A DNA stretch of 64,000 nt, from contig CACZUZ010000002.1 in assembly GCA_902784465.1 (NCBI GenBank), positions 1 to 64,000 of the forward strand. The letters are read 5' to 3'. Positions 47,001 to 54,683 of the stretch are shown piece after piece (the first letter of the stretch is position 1; the number at the start of each line of letters is the position of its first letter). The translations under genes and the position numbers were made by a program. Origin of the DNA: an uncultured Bacteroidota bacterium (lineage in GTDB: Bacteria; Bacteroidota; Bacteroidia; Bacteroidales; P3). The notes beneath the pieces were generated by a model that did not search any database, was not told the DNA's origin, and saw only the letters and a program-made list of their open reading frames with translations.

Positions 47001-49888
47001 ACAGCAATGTCTGCGAGAACTACTTCCCGTTTGCATGGAACGGCACCCCATTCGACACGACAGGCAGCCAGAGTGTCATGCTGCAGACGACCCACGGAGC
47101 CGACAGCCTGCTGACGATGAGCGTCACCGAGCTCTTCAACAGCACATCGGCGGCAGCCGACACCATCGTGGAGAACCAGCTGGCGTATACCTTCAACAAT
47201 GCCCTGTTCGACCACAGCCATTTTGGCGACACCTCGCTACTACACATACCACCATCGTCGATGACCTATATAGACACCACCGTAATCATAACAAACGATG
47301 CCGGATGCGACAGCATTATCAGCTACCGTCTCAATGTGTGGTGGAACGTCATCAACGGCACCGACGACACCCTCTGCAGCCAGATGCTGCCACACCAGTG
47401 GAACAGCCGGGTCTTCACACAAGACATCGCCGACTCCTCAATCATGGAGGGCCGATGGCGGGTGGCTACGCTCTACGACACCCTTCCCGCATGGAGCGGC
47501 GCCGACAGCCTGCTTGCCATGCACCTCCACGTGATGCCATCGTTCTATATAGACTTCAACGACACCGTCTGCTCGTCGAGCTACATAGCGTGGTATGGCG
47601 ACACGCTCTATGAGACAGGCGTTTACCCCATGGCATTCCAGACCATTGACGGGTGCGACAGTATCGAGTACCTGCATTTCGCCAACTATCCAAACTACGA
47701 CCTAGAATACTACGACACCATCTGTGACTATTCCGGTGTGATGCGCCTCGGTGTTGAATACCTTGGTGTTGCCCACCTGCCGACGATGCATGGCTGCGAC
47801 AGCAACGAAGTGTACCACCTGTGGGGCATGCCGGTGAGCTACAGCAGTGTCGACACCATCATCAGCGAGCGGCAGATACCGTTTGGCTACAACGGCGAGT
47901 GGTTTGCCGACAGCGGCACCACACAGCAGCAGTTTATACTCACCAACCAGTATGGATGCGACAGCATCATCAACTTCACCATCACCGTGATGCCCACCGT
48001 GAGGCAGACCCTCGACAGCAGCATCTGCGACGGTGCCATGCCGCTGGAGTGGGACGGAACCGTGTTCAACTATGTGGCTGGCATTGCCGACTATGAACTG
48101 ATCGACACGTTGGCCGGGGCATACGGGGCCGACAGCATAGTGACGAGGAGAGTGCATGTCTCGCCGTCCTACGACATCAGCTATGTCGACACCACCTGCA
48201 ACGGTGCGCCATACCTTTTCGGCGACAGCTCGTATAGCGTCAGCGGCATATACTATCACCAGTATCTCACCACCGGTTACGACCCGATATGGGGGGTAGC
48301 GTGCGACAGTCTGGAGACCCTCGACCTGCATGTCAACGCCATGAGCTACGCCACAGTACACGACACCATCGTCGAGAACCAGCTGCCCTACACCTTCGGT
48401 GGGGTAACCTTCACGACGACCGACGAGATAGTCGACTCCACCATCATCATCCTCAACACGGTGGCATGCGACAGCGTGATAACCTATTCGCTCCATGTGT
48501 ACCCCAACAGCTATGTGGACCTAGACACCGTGGTGTGCGACGACGAGCTGCCGTTCTATTGGGATGGGCGGCAGGTGACCCACGGCGGGATGGACAGCAT
48601 AGTGCTGCCGAAGCCCGACGGCACCGACAGCGTGACACGCTACAGGACCGTGGTCAACCCCACCTACAACCAGACCGACACGATACGCATCTGCGACAGC
48701 TACGAATGGATTGACGGCAACACCTACACTGAGAGCGCCATCGTCGAGGGGCTGACGCTGACCAGCGTTGACGGGTGCGACAGCATCAAGAACCTACGCC
48801 TCACCATCGACCATCAGACGACGACGCATGACAGCATCACGAGCTGCGACCCCTACGTGTGGATAGACAGCCTTACCTACAGCGCATCCATCAGCGGTCC
48901 CACCCATCTGCTGCAGACCGTCCACGGATGCGACAGCACCGTGGTGCTCGAGTTCACCAAGGTAGAGCACAAGGTCACAGAGCTTTACGACACCATCTGT
49001 CGCGGAGTGCGTTACCAGTTCGGCGGCAACGAATACAGCGAGAGCGGAGTGTACAGCGACTCGCTGAACACCACGACGGGATGCGACAGCGTGGTGGAGA
49101 TGCATCTGCATGTGCTAGAGCCACCGACGGTCAGCATCACATGGGATCATGATTGCGAGACAAAGACATACACCATCACCGGACACAGCGACGTGCCATG
49201 GTTTGAATGGAGCTCGTTCCCAGAGGATCCCTCGCTTGCCGGACAAGAACACAGACGCACGATACAGGTGATACCGACCACACATACCACCTACCTCTTC
49301 ACCGCCGACTACAAAGATGTGCCCACCTGTCCTTCAGACACAACCGTGAACCTGTCGCCGCTGCTGCTGCCCCACGCCCTCATAGAATACACGCCCGACT
49401 TCCTGACCTACGACCAGCTGCACCTCTCGGCCATCAGCCGCAGCACCAACGAGGAGACCCTACGCTGGTATGTCAACGACAACGACATGGGCGACCACGA
49501 GCGCATCGGCTATACTGCCGACCCGCGTGTAGACGACTCGGTGGTGGTGATGCTCACCGCCCACAACGGCATCTGTCACGACACCGACCTGGTTGTCATT
49601 CCCTTCCGTAAGGCCTCCATCTGGGCGCCGAATGCCTTCACGCCCGAAAAAGATGACAACAACCGGTTCTTTGTGCGGCATACAGGCATAACCGACTACA
49701 GGATAGACCTCTACACACGCGGCGGAGTGCTGGTGTGGCACAGCGAGGACATGTACGACAGCTGGGACGGCACCTACAAGGGCAAGCCCTGTCCGCAGGA
49801 GACATACGTGTGGATAATCCGCTACCGCGACGTTACGGCACCGAAGAACCTGCTGTCGAAAAAAGGCACGGTGACGCTGCTGAGATAA
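41054..49888 (+). CDS. Giant T9SS-exported modular surface protein (2,944 residues)
   Basis: Start chosen at 41054: an in-frame TTG at 41009 lies upstream of the promoter box. Residues 1-36 form a signal peptide. About 40-470 is beta-rich with paired cysteines, then an Ig-like stretch (GLYQCLVTP) and a PKD-like domain near 575 (YWDFGNGETS). From about 716 to 2690 run some 35 modules of 50-90 residues, each ending in [GSHMQA]CDS or GADS followed by a strand such as TVTLHLTV; many begin YDTICDNQ or DTIVENQLPYTFNG. Two further beta domains and a CHU_C sorting domain (WAPNAFTPEKDDNNRFF ... KGTVTLLR) close the protein. Expected to be exported by the T9SS and held at the surface as an adhesin or fibre; ligand unknown. 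Confidence 0.9.
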   Translation: MNRTTKHYTRFGVSAIRLILVLCLYFIQNCGIAFSQTTLTMPFNGDTTYTVLSSQSYQLQSPTMSDLDVWIEVEDTITIKSNNGRPFTLRGYYSIGSNDIFATYMGTSMDYPLNSFHNASGYIDIYCYSGSITLYFFHSPYSGEQWSMSFDICFPSIYNVRAQKTNSNYTHISCQGGNYPKTIKYHCLDEGQQFIGDQQMNYNSDSIYYNIAAGKKYVYYITDSYNYDTTDHCQVPRHYFRTPKQNDCNTCDHYKNCIDYTKFSGSKHVTCYKGSTYLPDSTECVVDDGPSSSTSQHTVHTDVTAFDPNTNNQLRTIPLGDTAAVRLGNWNTGKGGESILYEIHVDTNDYDLMMLKYAVVFLDPEVEGDQQPRFSIRLTDENCIPIEPLCYSRDIFPKRNAAGWNVRSVSNGHSYVWHDWWTMGINLSPYHGKVIYLQLYTHDGTADGAAYAYFTLHCARKQIDHLQNCGDAVANTFYAPEGFNYRWFNVDSSNVTLSTQRMLNVTDSGLYQCLVTPQDCPSNNCGYYINALSSPRYPHARFEHVDSIGTCMFKVRFVNRSYISAGANDTVPLWTNEDCETAYWDFGNGETSTNYNAETIYRAAGTYNVKLITTIAGGQCADTIIIPVVLQWTHPAPYISGSNALCPGSITQLTIHNTQSQKWLLPNTSHPPQSESVNLTPLLTQQSFIVDCSITDDNGCKDTLHYPIHIYNQYNYTETRVICQAQLEGGWQWRGHTFDVGTSTGGYYYQDTTIHGCDSNVTLNLVVHETYHRYHTYVFCDYATSFPYPPNAANPLIVYDSAGLYDYTFHTAQNCDSIIHLTIRKHVVDHDTIRDAICRGYAYDTLDFHFTATQNSELGTQVVTHTVTELQSELDQVQSCDSTMTVILTVNPQTTASRSHVRNQNQLPFTFNGVDFYDNADTIFHLTNQYGCDSSLHLVLTVNFNTETHYYDTICQNQLPYTWDGITFDSAMTHRIPLTRINGADSSIYRHLTVHPTYDDDVYDTICDNATTTFCGTTYSLADSYTHELTTTEGCDSTVTLHLAVKPTSVSDIYDTTCSNIPYNFNGTVCDAEGNYSQTLDNRYHCDSVVTLHLYIKSTTAGTFDTTILENELTGFRFHGHAFNGEVSGQTITIANRAGCDSTISFTLNIIPNVSSADTHVICQSELPYTWNGKTFTSAGIQSATLHTASGADSTVTMRLIVNPTYYIPESRTICDNQTTEFNGVTFSTSQVYIDTLTTIAGCDSVTQLTLTVNPTHVSDFYDTTCDNQQYSFGGQVRVTEGDHIHVFSNTYMCDSTVTLHLHISNVTYSNVDEILVQNDLPHTFNGMTYTMTQMEQYSDSHPGMPYSDTITIVNKAGCDSVIYHTLTINWNQHTTVYQTICDNQFPFDWDGTLFVAGDYTAGDTVIIKEVTLSNIEQADSIVSRRLHVNPTYTTTFSDTICDNATYSYNGNIYTATGSYANMLQSIASCDSLVTLQLTVNAVTYSDLYDTIVENQLPYTINGVTYQIAETEAIAPQMNHLRDTAIIVNAKGCDSIIDLRLYVHLNVYDTVDSTICANLLPLQWNARQFNDYVIGTRDYELNDTLTAWTGADSILTMRLHVDPTYDQHYYDTICSNQQVTFNSATYNMPGTYQHPLTSSLQCDSLETLHLTVFGTSAAIISDTIVENQLRQTYSFNGVMFDTLLFGASTYITPRFSQLDSTIVVTNQIGCDSTIHYTLNVHWNVNAIADSTLCENNLPLHWNHRTFASYEAGVVDYEMLDTLIAYTGADSMLTMRLHVDTNSSSHIPDTVLENALPHTFNGVTYTLEQMEALREATPDDPVGTLLLDTITIANGRGCDSVIHHALYIRWNKTTHIADTICENFFPYGWQGRTIAADSTQLAIYNQPFTLIDTIVYASAGGEDSLVVMHLHVKRNSISTLYDTIVENQMEHLWNGITFTWDDTTEVDIRHADLQHTGIIANAAGCDSIAAMNLMVWLNRTANADSNVCENYFPFAWNGTPFDTTGSQSVMLQTTHGADSLLTMSVTELFNSTSAAADTIVENQLAYTFNNALFDHSHFGDTSLLHIPPSSMTYIDTTVIITNDAGCDSIISYRLNVWWNVINGTDDTLCSQMLPHQWNSRVFTQDIADSSIMEGRWRVATLYDTLPAWSGADSLLAMHLHVMPSFYIDFNDTVCSSSYIAWYGDTLYETGVYPMAFQTIDGCDSIEYLHFANYPNYDLEYYDTICDYSGVMRLGVEYLGVAHLPTMHGCDSNEVYHLWGMPVSYSSVDTIISERQIPFGYNGEWFADSGTTQQQFILTNQYGCDSIINFTITVMPTVRQTLDSSICDGAMPLEWDGTVFNYVAGIADYELIDTLAGAYGADSIVTRRVHVSPSYDISYVDTTCNGAPYLFGDSSYSVSGIYYHQYLTTGYDPIWGVACDSLETLDLHVNAMSYATVHDTIVENQLPYTFGGVTFTTTDEIVDSTIIILNTVACDSVITYSLHVYPNSYVDLDTVVCDDELPFYWDGRQVTHGGMDSIVLPKPDGTDSVTRYRTVVNPTYNQTDTIRICDSYEWIDGNTYTESAIVEGLTLTSVDGCDSIKNLRLTIDHQTTTHDSITSCDPYVWIDSLTYSASISGPTHLLQTVHGCDSTVVLEFTKVEHKVTELYDTICRGVRYQFGGNEYSESGVYSDSLNTTTGCDSVVEMHLHVLEPPTVSITWDHDCETKTYTITGHSDVPWFEWSSFPEDPSLAGQEHRRTIQVIPTTHTTYLFTADYKDVPTCPSDTTVNLSPLLLPHALIEYTPDFLTYDQLHLSAISRSTNEETLRWYVNDNDMGDHERIGYTADPRVDDSVVVMLTAHNGICHDTDLVVIPFRKASIWAPNAFTPEKDDNNRFFVRHTGITDYRIDLYTRGGVLVWHSEDMYDSWDGTYKGKPCPQETYVWIIRYRDVTAPKNLLSKKGTVTLLR

Positions 49889-49896
49889 GAGAAACG

Positions 49897-49940
49897 AAAA
49901 GCGTTGGCGATAAGGGATAGCCTTAATGCCAACGCTTTTT
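49897..49940. terminator. Bidirectional terminator
   Basis: AAAAGCGTTGGC (49897-49908) pairs with GCCAACGCTTTTT (49928-49940). With A and T runs on the two sides it can serve the giant gene (stop 49888) and the convergent pepD (stop 49973). Confidence 0.88.
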
Positions 49941-49972
49941 GGATTACAGGTGGGACGACGAGAGCGGATGAC

Positions 49973-51418
49973 CTATTTGAGGTTCTTCAGGATTTGGAGA
50001 GTGAGGTCCCAGAACATCTGAACCGTCTTGATTTCGATACGCTCGTCGGGGCTGTGGACACCACGGAGAGTGGGGCCGTAGCTTATCATATCCATCTTGG
50101 GGTATTTCTCGCCGATAAGGCCGCACTCGAGGCCGGCATGGATGGCGCGCACCACAGGGTCGTGGCCGAACATGTTCTTGTAGGTCTCGACGCCGACCTT
50201 GAGGACACGGCTTGCGGGGTTGGGGGTCCAACCCGGATAGCCGTCGCCATGAGAGACGTGGGCGCCAATCATGCGGAAAGTAGCCTCAATCTTTTGAGCG
50301 GCAGCCATCTTGGCGCTCTCGACGCTGCTACGCTGCGAGGTGGCGATATGGATTTGGTTGTCGCGCATCTTGATGGAGGCCAGGTTGGTAGAGGTCTCGA
50401 CGAAGTTGGGTATCTCGCGGCTCATGGCCAGGACGCCGTGGGCGCAAGCGAGGAGGACATCCTGGAGGTTACGCTGGGTTTTGGCATCGATGAGCAGCTG
50501 GGGCGTATCGATAGGCTCGATGGTGATCTGCAGTCCAGGCTCGGTGGAGCGGAACTCGAAAGCGAGGTGCTTGCCGAACTCAGCCACCAAGGCCTTCAGG
50601 CCGTCGATGTTGGCAGGCGCGACAGCGACGTCGGCCCATGCCTCGCGGGCTATGGCATTGCGGAGGTTGCCGCCGTCGATGGCAGCGAGACCGATGTTGA
50701 ATTTCTCGGTGGCGTTCCAGAGGATGCGTGCCAGCATCTTGTTGGCGCAGCCGAGGCCCTTGTTGATGTCGTCGCCGCTGTGGCCGCCCTTGAGGCCGGA
50801 GACCTTGATGCGGAAAGCCTTGTAGTCGATGGGGCAGTAGACGGTGTCGTAGTCGATAGCCACGGTGGTGTCGATGCCGCCGGCGCAGCCTATGCAGAAC
50901 TCACCCTCGTCCTCGTCGTCGAAGTTGAGGAGGATGTCGCTCTTGAGCCACTCGGTAGAGAGGCCGCCGGCGCCGGTGAGGCCGGTTTCCTCGTCGACGG
51001 TGAAGAGAGCCTCGAGGGGGCCATGTTCGATAGTGTCGTCGTCGAGGATGGCGAGGATGGCAGCCACGCCTATGCCGTCGTCGGCGCCGAGGGTGGTGCC
51101 GTCGGCGGTGAGCCAGTCGCCGTCGATGACGGGCTGGATGGGATCCTTGAGGAAGTCAAATTGCTTGTCGCCGTTTTTCTCGCAGACCATGTCGATATGA
51201 GCCTGCAGGCATACGCCCTGGGAGTTTTCGAAACCCTTGGAGGCAGGCTTGCGGATGAGGACGTTGCCGAGGTCGTCGTGGAGAGTCTCGAGGCCATGTT
51301 GCAGACCGAAATTTTGGATATAGGCAGAAATTTTCTCCTCGTGTTTAGAGGGACGGGGAATCTGCATGATTTCGCCGAAATAACGCCATACGGCGGCAGG
51401 TTTAAGGTTTGAGAGCAT
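49973..51418 (-). CDS. pepD: Aminoacyl-histidine dipeptidase (M20C)
   Basis: 481 residues of the PepD cytosolic dipeptidase family. Metal-site motifs are visible: QAHIDMVCEK, GTTLGADDGIGVAAILAIL, and FTVDEETGLTGAGGL with the catalytic Glu; then GLKGGHSGDDINKG and, near the C-terminus, AIHAGLECGLI. It cleaves Xaa-His and other dipeptides in the cytosol. Promoter box TAATTTTG on this strand at 51472-51465. The 502-codon open frame on the opposite strand is a compositional shadow. Confidence 0.95.
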   Translation of the reverse strand: MLSNLKPAAVWRYFGEIMQIPRPSKHEEKISAYIQNFGLQHGLETLHDDLGNVLIRKPASKGFENSQGVCLQAHIDMVCEKNGDKQFDFLKDPIQPVIDGDWLTADGTTLGADDGIGVAAILAILDDDTIEHGPLEALFTVDEETGLTGAGGLSTEWLKSDILLNFDDEDEGEFCIGCAGGIDTTVAIDYDTVYCPIDYKAFRIKVSGLKGGHSGDDINKGLGCANKMLARILWNATEKFNIGLAAIDGGNLRNAIAREAWADVAVAPANIDGLKALVAEFGKHLAFEFRSTEPGLQITIEPIDTPQLLIDAKTQRNLQDVLLACAHGVLAMSREIPNFVETSTNLASIKMRDNQIHIATSQRSSVESAKMAAAQKIEATFRMIGAHVSHGDGYPGWTPNPASRVLKVGVETYKNMFGHDPVVRAIHAGLECGLIGEKYPKMDMISYGPTLRGVHSPDERIEIKTVQMFWDLTLQILKNLK

Positions 51419-51464
51419 GATTTCTAAATTGAAAAATGAAAAAAGAAAAAATAATTTTGAAATG

Positions 51465-51472
51465 CAAAATTA
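51465..51472 (-). promoter_or_regulatory. -7 box of pepD
   Basis: Minus-strand TAATTTTG matches TAnnTTTG 46 bases before the ATG; no clear TTTG upstream at the usual spacing. Confidence 0.5.
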
Positions 51473-51610
51473 AGATTTTTTTTGAAAACGATAAAATAAA
51501 AGTGGATAAAATGCGTATTTTTAGATAGAACAATGTATGGGGTTAGACAGGCCGAGCATGTCGGGCAGTAGTAACCCAGAACAGTAAAGAACGAAAAAAG
51601 GGAGATAAAT

Positions 51611-52669
51611 ATGCAAAAAACCATTGGACTACTTGGGAGTGGCAGTTGGGCCACCGCCATTGTCAAGATACTACTAGAGAAGAAAGACCGCAGCATAAAC
51701 TGGTGGGTACGCGAAGAGGAAGCCATACCCGTGTTGATGGAAGAGAAGCACAACCCGCTCTATCTGAGTGAAGCTTATATAGACACCGAACGCACCTGCA
51801 TCAGCAGCGACATCAGCGAGGTGGTAGGCATGAGCGACGACATTTATCTCGTCGTGCCATCCGCCTTCGTAGCCAAAGCGTTGTCTGAGCTGCCCAAAGA
51901 GATGCTGCAAGGCAAGCGGATAATATCAGCCGTGAAGGGTATAGTGCTCGACACCAACCAGATCATCACCGAGTATTTGCACAGCCAGCTTGGTATCAGC
52001 TACGACAATCTGTGCATCGTCAGCGGGCCGTCGCATGCCGAAGAGGCAGCACGCCAGAGGCTCACCTACCTTACCGTGGCATCATCGAACCAAGAGTTTG
52101 CCGAAGAGGTGAGGCAGCAGCTGGCATGCCATTACATAAAGACCACCTACTCGACCGACATGGTAGGCATCGAGTGTGCGGCGGTGCTGAAGAACATCTA
52201 CGCCGTGGCTGTAGGCATCTGTCGCGGACTGGGATACGGCGACAACCTGGTGGCGGTACTCATCAGCAATGCCTTGCAAGAGATGACCGACTTCATGCAG
52301 AGTATGTCGCCGGCGAGCGGCGAATGGCGTACAGAGGGGGGAGAGCCGAAGGCAGAGAGCGACAACGGCGACGGACGGCTGAGGCGGTTTGAGAGTTTTG
52401 CCTACCTTGGTGACCTGTTGGTGACATGCTATTCGCAGTTCAGCCGCAACCGCACTTTCGGCAACATGCTGGGGAGCGGCTACAGCATCAAGGCGGCGCA
52501 GCTGGAGATGAAGATGGTGGCGGAGGGCTACTACGCAGCCAAGGGAGTGGAGAACATGCGCCAGCAAGCTGGGATACGCCTGCCCATAGCGGAGACGGTG
52601 TACGGGATACTGTATGAGCGCAAGTCGGCAGCAAAGCAGATGAAGGCGCTGCTGGAGAACCTGAAATGA
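51611..52669 (+). CDS. gpsA: Glycerol-3-phosphate dehydrogenase [NAD(P)+]
   Basis: 352 residues. Rossmann motif GLLGSGSWATAIVKIL at the start, VSGPSHAEEAARQR, and the catalytic region GIECAAVLKNIYAVAVGICRGLGYGDN are intact. It reduces dihydroxyacetone phosphate to sn-glycerol-3-phosphate for phospholipids. Between the conserved helix ending DFMQSMSP and AYLGDLLVTCYSQFSRNRTFG is an extra hydrophilic stretch (about 238-262, including EWRTEGGEPKAESDNGDG) that I do not recognise from the family. It lies close to the active-site domain but on the expected surface loop. Confidence 0.93.
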   Translation: MQKTIGLLGSGSWATAIVKILLEKKDRSINWWVREEEAIPVLMEEKHNPLYLSEAYIDTERTCISSDISEVVGMSDDIYLVVPSAFVAKALSELPKEMLQGKRIISAVKGIVLDTNQIITEYLHSQLGISYDNLCIVSGPSHAEEAARQRLTYLTVASSNQEFAEEVRQQLACHYIKTTYSTDMVGIECAAVLKNIYAVAVGICRGLGYGDNLVAVLISNALQEMTDFMQSMSPASGEWRTEGGEPKAESDNGDGRLRRFESFAYLGDLLVTCYSQFSRNRTFGNMLGSGYSIKAAQLEMKMVAEGYYAAKGVENMRQQAGIRLPIAETVYGILYERKSAAKQMKALLENLK

Positions 52670-52710
52670 GGAGAGTTTTTCGCCTTTTTCGGAATAATCA
52701 TTTCAATTTT

Positions 52711-52741
52711 TTTGTCAGAATGAATAAATGTTGTATTTTTG
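52711..52741 (+). promoter_or_regulatory. Promoter of the ferredoxin gene
   Basis: TTTG (52711-52714), 19-base spacer, TATTTTTG (52734-52741): full Bacteroidota promoter about 50 bases before the ATG. Confidence 0.8.
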
Positions 52742-52798
52742 CAAAACAAAAAAATCCAAAATCCATAAAACATTATCAACCTTAAAAACTGAAACAAA

Positions 52799-52966
52799 AT
52801 GGCTTACAAAATCACCGACACTTGCGTAGCCTGTGGCACATGCGCTGGCGAATGCCCCGTTGGAGCAATCTCTGAGGGCGACATCTACAAGATTGACGAG
52901 AATGCATGCGTTAGCTGCGGCACATGCGCAGACGCTTGCCCGACTGGCGCCATCGTTGAAGGCTAA
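52799..52966 (+). CDS. 2[4Fe-4S] ferredoxin
   Basis: 55-residue clostridial-type ferredoxin. Two CxxCxxCxxxCP motifs, CVACGTCAGECP and CVSCGTCADACP, each followed by a GAI turn, carry two low-potential clusters. Cytosolic electron carrier for anaerobic redox enzymes. It has its own promoter and terminator, so it is a single-gene unit, and the A-rich leader suggests strong expression. Confidence 0.96.
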   Translation: MAYKITDTCVACGTCAGECPVGAISEGDIYKIDENACVSCGTCADACPTGAIVEG

Positions 52967-52991
52967 TCCTCGCCGGAAGCGAAAAGCCCCT

Positions 52992-53029
52992 AAAAAGGAT
53001 GCCTAGCCCACGCGAAGCATCCTTTTTTT
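52992..53029 (+). terminator. Terminator after ferredoxin
   Basis: AAAAAGGATGC (52992-53002) pairs with GCATCCTTTTTTT (53017-53029); strong stem and T run 25 bases after the stop. Confidence 0.9.
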
Positions 53030-53092
53030 GATAGACAACTTTTAAGGTAGAAGTACAGAAAACCGAATCAACAACATAAACACATAAAGATC

Positions 53093-54367
53093 ATGCTACA
53101 ACTCCAATATATAAAAGAGCATCGTGATGAATGCATTGAGCGACTGAAGATAAAACATGTTGCCGATGTCGAAGAGCGCATCGACGAGATAATAGCCCTT
53201 GACGAGAAGCGTCGTTCGCTGCAGCAGCGCAGCGATGCCGTGAAAGCAGAGCAGAACACCTTAGCCAAGGAGATTGGCAACCTCTTCAAACAAGGCAAGC
53301 GCGAGGAGGCCGAAGCCAAGAAAGCTCGCACCGCTGAGCTGAAGGGCGAAGAGAAGCAGCTTGCCGAGGAGATGGCAGCCACCCAGGATGAGCTGAATGC
53401 CAAGCTCATCTCGCTGCCCAATGCGCCCCACCTAAGCGTACCCCAGGGGCGCACGGCGGAGGACAACCTTGAGGTAGGCCGCTTTGGCGAGATGCCCAAT
53501 CTGGGCGAAGATGCCCTTCCCCACTGGGAGCTTTGCGCCAAGTATGACCTTGTGGATTTCGAGTTGGGCAACAAGATTACAGGGGCGGGATTTCCCGTCT
53601 ACAAGGGCAAGGGTGCACGCCTGCAGCGCGCGCTCATCAATTTCTTCCTCAACAGTGCGGCCGAAGCCGGCTACGAGGAGATACAGCCGCCGCTGATGGT
53701 CAACGAGGCTTCGGGTCTCGGCACCGGCCAGCTCCCCGACAAGGAGGGACAGATGTATGCCATCCCCCTCGACGGATTCTACATGATACCTACGGCCGAG
53801 GTGCCCATCACCAACATCTATAGAGACGTGATTGTCAATGCCGACCAGTTCCCAATCAAGCACGCCGGCTATAGCGAGTGTTTCCGCCGCGAGGCCGGCA
53901 GCTACGGCAAGGATGTGCGCGGTCTGAACCGTCTGCACGAGTTTTCGAAAGTAGAGATTGTTGTCATAGAGCATCCCGACCGGAGCTACGAGCGCCTGGA
54001 GGAGATGAAGAAGCATGTCGGCGGCCTGCTCGACAAGCTGGGTCTCCCCTATCGCATCCTCAAGCTGTGCGGAGGCGACATCAGCTTCACCTCTGCCATG
54101 ACCTTCGACTTCGAGGTGTGGAGCGCTGCCCAGAAGCGTTGGCTCGAGGTGAGTTCGGTGAGCAACTTCGAGGCCTTCCAGGCCAACCGCATGAAGTTGC
54201 GTTTCAGGGACGAGAACGGCAAGACACGTCTCTGCCACACTCTCAACGGCAGTGCGTTAGCCCTGCCTCGCATCGTTGCCGCATTGCTGGAGAACAACCA
54301 GACAGCCGACGGCATCAACATGCCCGAATGCCTGCGGCCCTATCTGGGGTTTGACAAAATTGACTAA
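53093..54367 (+). CDS. serS: Seryl-tRNA synthetase
   Basis: 424 residues. N-terminal coiled-coil arm at about 30-105 (RRSLQQRSDAVKAEQNTLAK) that binds the tRNA-Ser variable arm, then the class II core: motif 2 YSECFRREAGSYGKDVRGLNRLHEF and motif 3 SGALALPR-type sequence NGSALALPRIVAALLENNQ. Normal length for the family. Single gene. Confidence 0.97.
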   Translation: MLQLQYIKEHRDECIERLKIKHVADVEERIDEIIALDEKRRSLQQRSDAVKAEQNTLAKEIGNLFKQGKREEAEAKKARTAELKGEEKQLAEEMAATQDELNAKLISLPNAPHLSVPQGRTAEDNLEVGRFGEMPNLGEDALPHWELCAKYDLVDFELGNKITGAGFPVYKGKGARLQRALINFFLNSAAEAGYEEIQPPLMVNEASGLGTGQLPDKEGQMYAIPLDGFYMIPTAEVPITNIYRDVIVNADQFPIKHAGYSECFRREAGSYGKDVRGLNRLHEFSKVEIVVIEHPDRSYERLEEMKKHVGGLLDKLGLPYRILKLCGGDISFTSAMTFDFEVWSAAQKRWLEVSSVSNFEAFQANRMKLRFRDENGKTRLCHTLNGSALALPRIVAALLENNQTADGINMPECLRPYLGFDKID

Positions 54368-54414
54368 AGGATAGAAGCATTATTGAATGCCCTGTTATGT
54401 AAACATTTACATAA

Positions 54415-54537
54415 AATGCAATTGACTTCGACATCGACACCAAAGCAAAGACCTTTAAGGGCTACTTTGAGGCACACACCGATGGCGGCGACGATGTCGT
54501 AACCCTTGGTGGCGAGACCACGCTGCACAAAAAATAA
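54415..54537 (+). pseudogene. C-terminal gene remnant, 40 codons
   Basis: A protein-like frame reads AIDFDIDTKAKTFKGYF, then EAHTDGGDDVVTLGGETTLHKK and TAA at 54535. Immediately upstream in frame is a stop (TAA, 54412-54414) and no start codon, so this is the tail of a lost gene, not a small gene. I do not recognise the family. It sits between serS and the GC-rich transporter block. Confidence 0.6.
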
Positions 54538-54557
54538 TTGTTCAAAAGAAATCAAAA

Positions 54558-54586
54558 AAAGGCCATTACCTCAAGTAATGGCCTTT
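54558..54586 (+). terminator. Terminator hairpin between the remnant and the ABC ATPase
   Basis: AAAGGCCATTAC (54558-54569) pairs perfectly with GTAATGGCCTTT (54575-54586). It could end transcription from serS/the remnant, or from the left-going ABC genes. The following 54587-54683 holds no gene I can see. Confidence 0.8.
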
Positions 54587-54683
54587 ATCTTTCTCATTTT
54601 TTGTTATGTGTGTATACAGTTGCGGTGGACAGAAGAGGGGGGGGATTGTTGTTTCGGCGGCAAAGGGAATGAAAAATTGGTAG

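Noticed and set aside
49904..51412. 502-codon open frame on the plus strand opposite pepD
   Set aside because: It is antisense to a clear M20C dipeptidase along its whole length, has no promoter or family motif, and is a product of the GC-rich codon pattern.
54415..54537. Small intact gene
   Set aside because: A stop lies directly upstream in frame and no start codon is available, so it is treated as a remnant.
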